Assembly: GCA_018873245.2 (NCBI GenBank)
Contig: JAEMBT020000008.1
Span: forward strand, 1,612,001-1,676,000
Length of the DNA stretch: 64,000 nt
Direction: 5' to 3'
DNA from: Archegozetes longisetosus
Taxonomy: Eukaryota > Arthropoda > Arachnida > Sarcoptiformes > Trhypochthoniidae
Shown here in pieces: positions 24,501-36,268 of this stretch (position 1 is its first letter; every line of letters starts with the position of its first letter). The position numbers and the translations under genes are program-made. The notes under the pieces are model-generated. The model was not told where the DNA came from and ran no database searches. It saw nothing but the letters and a program-made list of their open reading frames with translations.

Positions 24501-27500
24501 AGAGTAGTTAAGCAAATTAATAGTATAATTCACTTACAAAAGTAAACTGCGAGATGGTCTGAATTTTCAATTAGTTTTCTGAGAGTTGGCGCGTCAACGT
24601 CTTCTATCTTATCCAAAGTTGGATCCTTTTGGTTGATGAGCCAGTCCAAGATTTTTTCAGACTTTTTCAAATCGCCTGTTGGTAGGGAAAACCGAATGTT
24701 AGATGAATCCAATAGTTTTTAGATTGACTAAAATACTGTAGATACCAGCATAAATAATCGGTTCATCTTCTTCTCCATTTTTGAAGAAGACTAATGCCGG
24801 TAATGCATAGACTCCTAAGTTTTTGGCCAACTGTGTGTCTTCTATTTTGACAAATTTAATTCCAGCTGCATCTGCCTCGTCATCGATCTAATAAAAAAGT
24901 AATGGTTTGGACATTCATTAATTTTGAGAAAATTAAAGTGACGTAAGCCCGACAAAAGCAACTGAATTATGATTTGAACGCAATCTTACTCTTTCTAATT
25001 CTTCAAGAACTTTATCACATTGTTTACAGTCAGCTTTACTATAAAATAAAACTGCCAAATAAAGATTTCTTCCGAGCATTCGTTCGAACATTCGTTTATT
25101 AACTTTTTCGATGGCATCACTCATTTCCATATTTTCAGGTCTTGTGAGCCATTCGAGAACCTCTTCTTCATCAAAGAGGTCGCCTTCAAATTTGATATGC
25201 TTTCCACGTCTGAAGAACACAAGTCCAGGTGGAGATCTGATGCCATACTTCTTAGCAATTAGATTATCATTAATTTTGACCAAATGGACGTCATAATCAC
25301 CACAGTCGTCGTCTATTTTCTCTAAATGTTCAATAATTTCATCGCTTTCATCATCGTTTTGCTTATAGAAAAATACAGCCAAATATTCTTTATCTGGAAT
25401 CATTTTAAACAAAATGTCTCTATTTATGTTTTCGATGGTGTCTTCGTTTTTCTGTCTAATGAGCCATTCAAGAACTTCTTCCTCTTGAAGTAAGTCTCCG
25501 TCATAAATACTGGGAACTTTGTTTTCAAAGTATACTAAGGCTGGAAGTTGTGTAATACCTATTTCTTTAGCGTATTCATCGTCTTCTGTTTTCACCTGAA
25601 TTAATAGTCATTAAAGACTTTGGATTAGCTATCAATTCGTATTATTTATTGAGAAAAGTAATCAATAGTAAAAGAGTTGTCCAAAATCTTATTGACTCAG
25701 ATATGTTACAAGAGATTGCATGACTTACAAAGTGAATTCCGTGTTTATCAGTGTCGTCGTCAATATTTTCTAGTTCTTGTAATATTTGATCACAAGTATT
25801 ACAGTCATCTCTATCATAAAAGAAAACAGTGATGTGATCGATATCATCGAGTAATACTTCTAACATATTGCGATCAACTAATTCAATGACATCTTCTTTG
25901 GCAACTTTATTATCAATGAGCCACTTGAGAACTGTGTCTTCATCTTTAAGATTTCCCTCGTAGAACTGCGGGAATCGGTTTCGGAAAAATATCAAAGTTG
26001 GAAATGTAACGATATTGTACTCTTTGGCTAACTTTGGATCTTTCACTTTAACGAAATCGATATCACTTTCTTCTGCGATGTGATCGATATTTTCCAATTC
26101 AGCTAAAACTTTATCACATTCCGAACACTTATCTTTAGTAAACAAAACTGCAATATATGCAGATTTTTCGAGCAACTTATCCAACATTTTATGATTGACT
26201 TCTTCGATTTCGTCTGGATCATCGAGTGCTTCTTCGGAAGTGACCCATTTCAAGATGGAATCAGGTTTCTTCAGATCGCCCTTATATTGAACTGCTTCGC
26301 CATTTCTGAAGAGCACAAGTGCTGGAAATTTAGTGACTTTTGCTTGTTTTTTGGCGATATTCAGATCATCAGTAGTAACCAGAAGTATTCCATGTTCATC
26401 AGTGTCATCATCAATGGTTTCTAAACACTTGTGCAGAATATCATCGCATTCTTTGCAATTATTAGGAGCGAAAAACACTAAAACATATTCACGTTCTTTT
26501 ATTAGGTCCTCCAGAATTTCTTCAGTTACTTCTTCGACCGTGTCCTCAGTCTTTTGCTTAATAAGCCATTCAAGTACTAATTCTTCTTTAGTCAGATCTC
26601 CTTCGTATACGGTGGGCAATCGATTCTCAAAATATACAAGAATTGGCAGCTCGTCATCGAGTCCATAGTCTTTGGCGATCGCGTCGTCATCTATTTTGAC
26701 GAAAGGGATGTCATATTTTTCTGCGTCGTCGTCGATCTCTTCTAAATCTTTCAAAACAACTGCACTTTTAGGTGAATCGCTGTCATAGAAAAGAACTGCC
26801 AAAGAGTCCGAAGTATCGATTAGACTCTTAAGAGTTCGGGAGTTGACGTCTTCTATTTCATCGGTTTCTTGTTGATCGACAAACCATTTGAGAACTTGTT
26901 CCTCATTCATGATGTCTCCGTTGTATTGTGTCGGCACTTGAAATTTGAAGAATAGAACGACCGGCAACTTCTTGATACCATACTTTTCGGCCGCCTCTTT
27001 ATCGTCGGTTTTTACAAACACTATTCCCTTTTCGTCGCAGTCATCGTCGATATGTTCTTGAGGGATACGAAAGTACAAATTTATTTGAAAAAATGGCAAT
27101 TATTTTTCTCTTACCCAGCTCTTTGAGTACTTTTTCGCTTTGTTTGTCTTTACTCTTATAGATCAAGACAGCGATGTGGCTGTGTTTTTCAATAAGCAAA
27201 CTCAACATTTCGTGACTGACTTCTTCGATTTCATCAGTATTCATCTGTTTGATGAGCCACTCGAGGACTTTCTCTTCATTTTTAAGGTCACCCTGATATA
27301 CACTCGGGATTTTGTTCTCAAAGTATACGAGTGTTGGCAACTCATCATCAATTCCGTACTGCTTGGCCAAACTGTCGTCATCTATTTTCACAAAAAGTAT
27401 TCCTTTCTCATCGCATTCATCGTCAATATTCTCGAGTTCTTGTAGGACTTCCATTGATTTTGGGTCGTCGCGATCGTCTACAGTGTTAGAAATATTATTA

Positions 27501-30500
27501 TAAACCTATATCAAATTTAGCGTCAAATTGATGTCGAACAGCATACAGAATAAAACTGCCAAATAACTTGATGAATCAACCATTTGTTCCAATACAACAT
27601 CTGAAACATCTTCTATTTCATCAGCAGATTTCTGATGAATAAGCCATTCAAGTACTTCTTCCTCTTTCATGAGATCGCCTAAAGTTTAGGAAATTTGATA
27701 CTGAGTTAAGTAAGTAAAGAGTAGTGTTGGAAATTTGTGGAAAATTTCTAGAAATTTGCACAAATTTTCTCTTTACAACGCTAGTAAGGAATCATCTGAA
27801 ACCTTGATAAAAGTTTGGAATTTTCTTTTCGAAGTAGACCAGTGTTGGTAATTCATGATAATCAATACCAAAGCGTTTGGAGACTTCAATGTCATCTGTA
27901 GTGTAAGAGGTAAAAGTTATTTTAAGTAAATGTGCTTTTAAATCAAGTAAATAGTTGTTTCTATGATCGCTGAGAACACTTGAACCTCTTCTAAACTGAA
28001 TCTCTCATTAGTATTGATTAATGAAAAGTTCACTTTCATATTCATTAATCAACTGATTTAAACTTGACAACAAACTATTATGGGTTAGATTTCAGTGAAA
28101 AAGTTAGTTTCAAACTGAACTAAATGAAAAGCCATACCTATCTTAACGAATGCGATATCATGTTGATCACACTCATCGTCAATATTTTCTACAAACAAAA
28201 GTAAAAATAAATCAATACTTGTTTGTAGCAGAAAACTTGAAAAAGTTGAGCAGAACACAAACCTAATTCATGTAAGACTTCCATACTATCCTTGTCTTCG
28301 TCGTCATCTATATTTCAATAAAAATGACTGAAAAGTTAGCAAAGAATAAGAGTTTGACCCAAAACGCTTACAGCTTACAGAACAAAACAGCCAATGAATC
28401 AGAACTTTCAATCAGCTGTGTCAATACGTTGGCGCTCACATCTTCAATCTCATCTGAATCACCAACGAATTCATCAGGATCTTCAACAGTGTCTCTAAAC
28501 TCTAAGAGCCATTCCAACACTTTTTGTTCATCTTCTAAATCATCTACAAGAATATAAATTCGTCGATGGCATTGATTTAATACTTATTCGTTTAAGAATC
28601 GGCACCATTTATATAAATAGCAAAAGCCAACTGTGTTTACCCAATTTTTTGCGTACCTGAATAAACAATAGGAATCTTTTTCCTATAGTAAACCAGAGCA
28701 GGTAAGTCTTCAAGTCCTGTCAAATAATAGGAATTTCTGTACAAATTTAAATAATCAAAGCTTTGTTTTAATCAGTGACGAAGCAGCAATTTTTAAGTTG
28801 GGCTACATCCTTCAAATTAAATAATTTGATTGAATACATGCCTTTCCTATTAAACCCTATTGTGATATAGTTTTTAATTTGAATCGCGTGGCATCTTTAC
28901 TTAATTTTTTCGTAATTATAACAAGTTAAGAAAATCTTCAATTCAAAGATTTACAACTTTTTTCATGAAGTTAGCGAAAAATTAGGGTTAGGAGTGCCTG
29001 CGCATTCTCAGCTCTAGTGACTGAGTCACTGGTTTTAGTTACGATACATACCGTACTCATAAGCAAGTCCTGGATCTGATATTTTAACCTAAAATACCAT
29101 AAAATTGATAATAAATTTTGAAAATTATTCGAAATACTGGAAACTGAAACTTACAAAACCAATATTATGCTGATCTGCGTCGTCATCTATTTCTTCCAAA
29201 TGATGTAAAGCTTTCTCACACTTTTTACAGTTTTGTTTGTCTAAAAGTCAAATAAAAGTGATCGTAAAATTTAAGCGACTACTTAAGTCACTAAATAAAA
29301 AGTCGGTAGTTATTAAACCAACAGACAATATACTTTGATTTACTGATATTTTAATATTAAAATAAAGCCGTAAAAACTATTACTGTATTGAAGCTAAAAT
29401 TGAGGTTTAAAGTGTTAGTAGATTTTAGTTAGCAGTTATGATAAGATTCAGATCTTTAATGGAATCTAATTGATGTCAAATTTTAATTGAATAAATATGC
29501 TTTTATTTTCGTGTTATATAATTTTAAAACCTAAAAGATATTTGTCGTATCTGGATGATCGTATATGATTAACGCTAAAGGCGATGAAATTAATTGACTT
29601 ATTTCTTAAATTGCGTTTTTATGTTTATGATAGTAATAAAATATTTGTTAAACGCAAGATAAGGATATGAACTGATTATTGTTCTTAGAAGTTGTTCTGA
29701 TTTTGTGCGAAATACAGTAGTACCTCGATATAATAAATGGCTGGGTACTGGTAATTCACATTCACTTTAACGAGGTTTCCAGTAATACCACTACAAAGAA
29801 GTAATTATTAGCTGAATAGTGTGTCAGGAGTGAATAAGTTTGTTCACTACACCGAGGTACTACTGTAGTAAGTGAAAAAAAAGTTTTAAGTTGGGCAGTT
29901 TGAACTTAATGGAGTTATATATATATATATTAGAACACAGATTTGATTCTACCCTTACAGTATATGACTACAAAACATATAGAAGGCTTCAAATGTTCAG
30001 TCTAAGTACTAAACATTGAAGTAGTGACTCGCTATCATAGATTCTTGAGCACTAAAAATAGAATTTTTTGTTTTTGAGGCACATTAGGATAAACTTATAA
30101 TAGTTAGTTTAGAAATAGCATCGAATTATTGATCTCAGTACTTATATATTTTTTGCTAGTGATAAACTGTATCTAACATTAACTGTTTGTTCTCAACAAC
30201 TATTTGGCTGTCTTTCAAAAATCTCAAAAAGAGGTCTGAGAAAAAGGCTATAATATAAAGAAATGAACTATCAATTTAATTTTGAGCTCAATGTCTTTGT
30301 TAGACAGTGAGAAACCATGTTATAGGTTGAGGCCAACTTCAAAAATGAATAATTATTTAATGCCAGTCTATAAATAAGTTAAAATTGAACCAAAAACTGA
30401 CGATCACTCGCAACTTATGCATTCGGTGATCTCATAAACTGATTGTAGTTAATAAATAACATCATATCATATTTTACTCACAGAATAGAACAGCTACGAA

Positions 30501-31666
30501 GTCATGTTCGTCGATAAAGTTTTGTAGTATTTTCGCATTCACTTCTTCTATTCTGTCGGGCAAGTCCATTGATTCGACAGAAGTTAGCCATTCTAGTACT
30601 TCTTCTTCATTCATTAAGTCACCTAAAGTTAAGAATTGAAATTGTAAAACCAAAATGTTAGTCTAATTTTATCTTTGTGCAAGTTGAATGAGTTTCAGAA
30701 GCTTTAGTTCAGGTGGATGGCTAAGCAAAAGGATTTAGAGGTGAATATAAAGTGAAAAAGTAGGTACCCTGATAAATGGTTGGTTCTCCATGTCTAAAGT
30801 ATACCAGAGTTGGAAATGTGTTGATTCCGTGTTTTTTAGCGGCAGCTCTTTCTGAGTTCTTAACAAATTCAACCCCATATTTGTCAGCGTCGTCATCAAT
30901 TTTTTCTAATTCATCTAAAACTTCTTTACAATTTTCACACGACCGCGTATCTGTAAAAGTTTATTTGTTCTATTAAAATAATATATTTATAGCGACTAAT
31001 TATTTTTGTGGTAATTCTGTTGACAATAAATGCTAAATATGTTTTTGAAAGTAGAGTAAAATATTTAGTCAATGTTTAGCTGATGCCGTATAAATATTTT
31101 AGTCTAATGTTAGCGCATAAAAAAGAGACATTGAAAAAACAGGCAGTTTTAGAAACCATGTCTTTAGAGCTGTGGTGTATTTGACTTGAAGTGGTTTCCG
31201 GCCAAAAATGGCAACTGAACGGCATTCAAGTAAGAGCTATATTAGTTACAAACATGAGTTTGCGTTTGCATGAGTTCAAAAAATAGCATACAAATCAAAA
31301 GCGCACTAACACATTAATTCTTGCGTAAATACTATGAGCTTTTGCATGAAATTTAGTTCAAATATCGTATAACTTGCAAGTACTTTTAATTATTATTCAA
31401 AATAACTGCATTTAATATTCAAATTTGGACTAAGATATGATAATTGCATTTATATAAATAGTTTGATTTGAAAAGAAGGTTTGCTCACAAAAAAAGACAG
31501 CTATAAAATCTGTATCTTCTATTAGTTTTTCAAGTCTTTTAGCTTCAACTTCTTCAATCACATCCGAATGAAGAGGTGATTTACGCTTTATAGCGTCAAT
31601 TGACGATAAACATAATGAAAATAATATAAGTGTCAATAATTTACAATATGATGAATCAATTTTCAT
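18509..31666 (-). CDS. giant ER-type membrane protein with 15 tandem thioredoxin-like domains, 24 exons, complete
   Basis: Exons from the N-terminus: 31489-31666, 30768-30950, 30482-30622, 29155-29240, 29052-29088, 28657-28716, 28379-28543, 28263-28307, 28138-28188, 27803-27895, 27547-27678, 27115-27477, 25729-27056, 24990-25595, 24746-24887, 24538-24675, 20889-20972, 20525-20755, 20279-20461, 19841-20028, 19438-19483, 19103-19333, 18814-18996, 18509-18678. All junctions are GT-AG and join in phase to 1,687 residues. Signal peptide about 1-26; then fifteen units of about 105 residues: EIEEVN..L..LI....LAVLFY, (CxxC), VL.ELE.IDDD, FVKI.D, YGI..cis-Pro, YFR...P..Y.GDL..EE.VLEWL. Domains 1, 2, 7-9 and 11-15 have CxxC; 3-6 and 10 do not. 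A hydrophobic span near 1657-1678 precedes a tail ending PKNKKE, which fits KxKxx ER retrieval. Units resemble PDI/calsequestrin folds; a redox, chaperone or calcium-buffering role in the ER is inferred. I cannot name an orthologue. Start is ATG 31664-31666. Confidence 0.92.
20973..24537 (-). other. 3.6 kb intron 16 of the multi-thioredoxin gene
   Basis: This is by far the longest intron of the gene. It splits domain 12 after the strand ending AVYF; the next exon resumes with YSPDCVEC in phase, so no exon appears to be missing. A minus-strand frame near 22531-22780 contains CEKC but does not align to the domain repeat. No repeat or RNA gene is recognised in it. Confidence 0.6.
28717..29051 (-). 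other. 335 bp intron 5 of the multi-thioredoxin gene
   Basis: It lies between the tiny 37 bp exon 29052-29088 and the 60 bp exon 28657-28716. Both encode parts of domain 2 (VKISDPGLAYEYG and LEDLPALVYYRKK) and join in phase 1. Nothing else is seen in the intron. Confidence 0.6.
29241..30481 (-). other. 1.24 kb intron 3 of the multi-thioredoxin gene, containing a MITE
   Basis: This AT-rich intron separates the exon ending EHDFVAVLF from the exon beginning KQNCKKCEKAL in domain 2. It holds the pogo/Tigger-like MITE at 29715-29865 and a short (TA)n run near 29917-29930. No exon-like frame is seen in it. Confidence 0.6.
29715..29865. mobile_element. pogo/Tigger-like MITE, 151 bp
   Basis: Perfect 13 bp terminal inverted repeats (CAGTAGTACCTCG at 29715-29727, reverse complement at 29853-29865) are flanked on both sides by TA (29713-29714 and 29866-29867). 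Ends starting CAGT with ACCTCG, plus a TA duplication, are typical of pogo/Tigger-type Tc1-mariner elements. It contains no coding frame and lies within intron 3 of the multi-thioredoxin gene. Confidence 0.7.
30951..31488 (-). other. 538 bp intron 1 of the multi-thioredoxin gene
   Basis: It separates the signal-peptide exon from the exon beginning with the first CxxC (TRSCENC). It joins in phase 1, at the same place in the domain (after the FF of the first core strand) as several later introns. No other feature is seen. Confidence 0.6.
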
Positions 31667-32858
31667 TGCATTCAAGTTGAATAACAACTTTCTTCTCGTA
31701 GTAAACTATTCACTAGTAGTGAAAAAACGTGACACACAAACACTAAACAGAATATCCCAAAAAGAGTTCAGCAGAGAATCATTTGAGAAGAATAATATAA
31801 GAATATTAGAATTATACTTAGAATATATATGCGTTATCCCATAATTTGATAATAAGAAGTAAGGATAATAACGAGAGGAAAACAAGTTAAGAGCAATCTG
31901 TGAAGTGAACGCTCGTATTTCTTTGACTGAATAAATCCCCAAATAAGAAAGGATCAACTGTTCGTTCTCCTTCTCTCCCTCTCAAGGAAAGAACAGATAT
32001 CAAAGTATTTATAAATCGGCGGCAGTTACGTATGAGTTGGCATTGATTCGCTTCTTCGTATATGTAACTCATTAGCATAGACTGTCAGAGTTTACGTATG
32101 GTTTATATAAGTCTCATTCAGACATACTTCATCTTTAGTGCTCAATATTCTTAATAATTTTAAGAATAATTGTTTTTAGCATAGCTTTAATAATGTTATG
32201 ATTCTTAGCAAGCTTTGCATTTACTTAAGTTGAAGCCTAGTTTCAAAATCGGACTATTTATAAAGCCTGTAACTTCGCAAATGTAGTAATAACTTAATTC
32301 AGATCTCTGAAAAGCATGATCGAACCGAAAAATTAAGAATTAATTTATGGTTCAGTTCATTCATACCGAATTAGTACCGAATAAGGTGATCAAATAATTT
32401 TTTAGCTTGCATAAAATAAAATGATTTTATATCTTAATTAAGTATTTCTACTGAATATAAAGGCTAAAGAATTAATGAACTAGTGTTAAAAATCAATTGT
32501 GATTTTATTCAAATTGTTTTATAAATAATTAAATCTCGCTTTACACCTAAAGTCCTAAACAATTGAATTGAATCTAAGACCTAAAACATTCTTTAACAAT
32601 TTCTACTTTAGTAAAAATTCTCAAAATAGTCAGAATTGCTTTCGATTGAATAAAAGTTTTTCGATATGAGCGAAAATGGAGTTATCAATTGTTTGATGAG
32701 AACATAAACAAATGTCAGTAAATTTTTAATAAATCAGATAGGTTAATTTTCACTTACCAAAATACTGTTAACAAACTTTACTACACATAATATATTATGA
32801 TAAATATAATTCAATGAGAATCATTTGTATCTAAGGTTTCACAAATACAATTCAAGCT
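31667..32858. promoter_or_regulatory. divergent intergenic promoter region (1.2 kb)
   Basis: The multi-thioredoxin gene starts leftward at 31666 and the polygalacturonase gene starts rightward at 32859, so this interval must hold both 5' UTRs and promoters. A TATA-like TTTATAAATA is readable on the minus strand near 32007-32016, and TAAATATA lies about 60 bp upstream of the polygalacturonase ATG. Neither start site can be proved from sequence alone. No coding frame of note lies between. Confidence 0.4.
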
Positions 32859-34262
32859 ATGAATTCGTTTTTTGTGACTTTAATATTGTCCACGATCATA
32901 ACTATTGGAGTCAAGTGTGATACGTAAGTTATTATCAGATCATAAACGCTTACTTTAAGTCAAAAGTTTCTTAACCAAAAACCTAATAACAACGAATAAT
33001 TAAAAAATAGTACTCAAGTATACGATGTCTTGAAATATGGCGCAAAGGCAGATGGAGCGACAAATGATGGTCAGTCGATACGCGATGCCATAAATGCTGC
33101 CGTGAAAGCCGATGGCGGAACTGTATATTTCCCGAAAGGACACTACGTAACAGGACCTATTCATCTGAAAAGCAATATCACTCTAGACATCAGTGTTGAT
33201 GCTACTATTAAGTTCAGTGACAACTTTGACGACTACCTACCAATGATCCCATCACGAAATGGTGGTCTAAATCTGAAGAACTTTTCGCCATTAATCTACT
33301 CGAACGGAGCAGATAACATCAAGATAGTGGGCGGTGGAGTTCTTGATGGAAGTGGTCAGAAATGGTGGACATTTAATAAGGAATTGAATGACAAGTTTAA
33401 AAAGACAGGCGTTTGGCCGACAGATACTAAATGGCAAAAGGAGTTTTTACATGTAAATAATATGACAGAATTGATTGAAGAACAAAAGTCTTATGAATCA
33501 GGGTTTTTTCGGCCAAATTTCATACAATTAATGAATGGTAAAAATGTGTTAATTAAAGACATAACTGTTAGAAACTCTCCGGCTTGGAATATAAATCCAG
33601 TTTATTGCGATAATGTTACTATAACTGGAGTCAATATCGAAAATCCATCAAATTCTCCCAATACTGATGGAATAGATCCTGATTCAAGTCGAAATGTATT
33701 GATCTCAAACTGTACTATTAGTGTTGGCGATGACTGTCTTGTCATTAAGTCAGGTCTTGGCAGCCAGGGAAGACGTATAAATAGGCCATCAGAGAATATT
33801 GTGGTCACCAATTGCCTAATGCGTAGCGGACACGGAGGTATTGTTATCGGGAGTGAAATGTCGGGCGGAGTTAGAAATGTTTCAGTCACTGACTGTGTGT
33901 TTGATGGAACTGATAATGGAGTCAGGATGAAGTCGAGTCGTGGTCGAGGAGGTATTGTCGAAGACATCAGAATTAGAAATATTATCATGAAAAATATTTT
34001 GCGAACTGGGATTACTATCAATATGTTTTACTCTAAAACTCCCTATGAGCCTTTCTCGGAAAGAACGCCACAGTTTCGTGACATTCATTTGAAGAATATC
34101 ACCGGAACTGCTAAACAAGCTATTGAATTGTTAGGACTCGTAGAGTCTCCACTCACGAATGTCAGTCTGGTTGATATCAGTATTAAAGCCAACGAAGGCA
34201 CGAATGTAGTCGATGTCAAAGATATTGAATTCAAAAATGTTACTATAATTTCAGCCACATGA
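32859..34262 (+). CDS. secreted GH28 polygalacturonase, 2 exons, complete
   Basis: Exons 32859-32923 and 33011-34262 join in phase 2 across an 87 bp GT-AG intron to give 438 residues. Exon 1 encodes a signal peptide (MNSFFVTLILSTIITIG..C) and exon 2 the whole enzyme. GH28 enzymes hydrolyse alpha-1,4-galacturonan, the pectin backbone. The right-handed beta-helix signature is clear and all four catalytic or binding motifs are intact: NTDG (239-242), GDD (261-263), GHG (295-297) and RMK (327-329, usually RIK). The start KYGAKADG...D is typical of the family. Animals lack ancestral GH28; known animal copies trace to microbes or fungi, so horizontal acquisition is inferred. The spliceosomal intron, signal peptide and AT-rich host-like context argue against contamination. 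Whether it is an endo- or exo-enzyme cannot be read here. Confidence 0.95.
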
Positions 34263-36265
34263 ACATACGATTAAATTTAATCAGAATCAAATTTGTATTA
34301 TAAAATGTGTCGCTTTTAGTCAACTTATGCCTTAATATTGATGCATCTCGCGCTAACCTTTATCAATGCCTAACCAAACTTTATATGATAATAGGTGAGA
34401 ACGAAGTAGCCGAACATAGCAGCACAAGATGCAACAATATAAGGGCATAAATCAGAATAATTTTTCAATTTTGAACTATAGGTCACAATTGATCTTAACG
34501 GGACCAAAGTTCGAGAGAAACTTGTGTCTGTTCCAATAGCATACCACTTTGATTGCTAGCCTACGATTTTGAATTATTCCACGCGCCAACTGTACTTTTA
34601 TATGTCCAGATCATTCAATATTCATAGCACTCGCTAAACTTCTGAAATATTTTTGAGATTAAATCGATAAAAGCTAATTAAGTTGCACATTAATCATGAA
34701 TTAGTGAAACTATTTCAAAATCAACCCAACTTAGATGTTAAGTTAAACTTTAAATCTTGATAAGTAGTTTTGACTGTCTTCCATAATAAAAGATGGCAGC
34801 AGAAGATTAAATTTATCAAAGCCTAGTTTAATCAGTTATCTGGATAACAAATGACAGAAAAACTTTAAAATTTGAAGTATTTTAATCAGAATTGAACACA
34901 TGGACCACATACTGAAATAAAGGAATTGAATAAATGAAACACTATTGGAAAAGTAGATAAAGTCCATTGAACATGTTAAAGATTAAATAACAACTTAGTT
35001 CTAGTTTCAACGCATTTCACATCAATACCAAACTAGTATTTTTTGCATTAATTTGATTTGAAAGATAATTGCAATAAAAGCTTTCTAAATGCCACAAACT
35101 ATTTTTGATTAAGATTTTATAAGAAGTTATGAATGCGAGTAAACATTAAGAAGAGAGTAAATCACAGATAGCGTCATAAAAGCTTAGCTCAAATATGAAA
35201 AAATAAGAGTAAAAGTTTGGGTGTATTGATAACACTTAAAGATTAGTAAAAAAGTTTGAAATATATTTTAGGTTTTGTATAATAAGATGAGAGGATCTGA
35301 ATCACGATTCAGCAATATTGATAACATAGTCTAGGGATGAAGAGAGAACTGAATGCTCTTATAATAACAGGAAAAGTACAGACCATTAGTCTCTTATCAA
35401 TTTAGTTTCCTATTTATCTGTCACTTTTCAGTGTCATCTTAAATAACGCCTTCTCTCAAAAAAGTTTCATATTTTTAAGATTTCATTTGAAATGTCATTC
35501 ATGGGGTACTTTAACCATCTTTTCTGATTGTGTGTCAGAAGAAACTCAAACCGTGTCTCAAAAAAGTTGCCCACAATTTGCTGTGAAAAATGTTATCCTT
35601 ATAGTCAATATTTAAAAATATGTCATTTTAGGCCTTGGAAAATAACTAATGAATTTATAATTTGAATAAGTCTACGTATCGAATCTTTAGTTATATTTCA
35701 AAACTATTTCACTTAATTGACAGAAAGTGTGACTAATGAAAGAATTAGGAGTTGAGTGATTACCTGAGACCGGATTTATGATTAATGGACAAAATTAAGT
35801 AAAAGTAGTAGATTCAGTAATTTGTTTATCATATTTCAATTTGACGCATGTTCTATAAAATAGTTAGACTTTTTAGGCACGACTTGCAATTTATGGCTTG
35901 CACGGAAGCGGTTAGACATAAAATGCCAGCAATTCTTTATATTATTTGCATTTTTAAAATACAGGTTATATAAAAAGGTAGAAATTACTGATAAGCAAAT
36001 GCTTCGAAGTATTTAGTATATAATAGGATAAAAAGGTGTGTATTTCAATAGCGAGTGGATTGGAAAACCGCAGAAATGTGCTAAACAGTGATGTAACTTA
36101 GATTGAAAGGTATTTGGTTAAAGCAATGGGAATGTGAGGAACTCGACGACCACCCACCGAGTCATGTGAAAATCTTAATCATCAAAACTTTTAATGTTTC
36201 ACAATTTCCGATAAAACTGTTACCATTACACACAATAGACCCTTAAGTTCAGTATTGAATTTGAA
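34263..36265. other. intergenic, no supported gene
   Basis: This AT-rich stretch follows the polygalacturonase stop codon. Its first part should carry the 3' UTR; ATTAAA occurs at about 34271. No repeat, RNA gene or coding frame is recognised. Confidence 0.5.
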
Positions 36266-36268
36266 TTA

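Noticed and set aside
26191-27503. Plus-strand open frames of 60-110 codons opposite the multi-thioredoxin exons
   Set aside because: They are shadows of the coding minus strand, Ser/Phe-rich through complementing the acidic repeat.
33602-34118. Two long minus-strand open frames across the polygalacturonase gene
   Set aside because: They are antisense shadows of a clearly coding plus-strand frame and show no motif.
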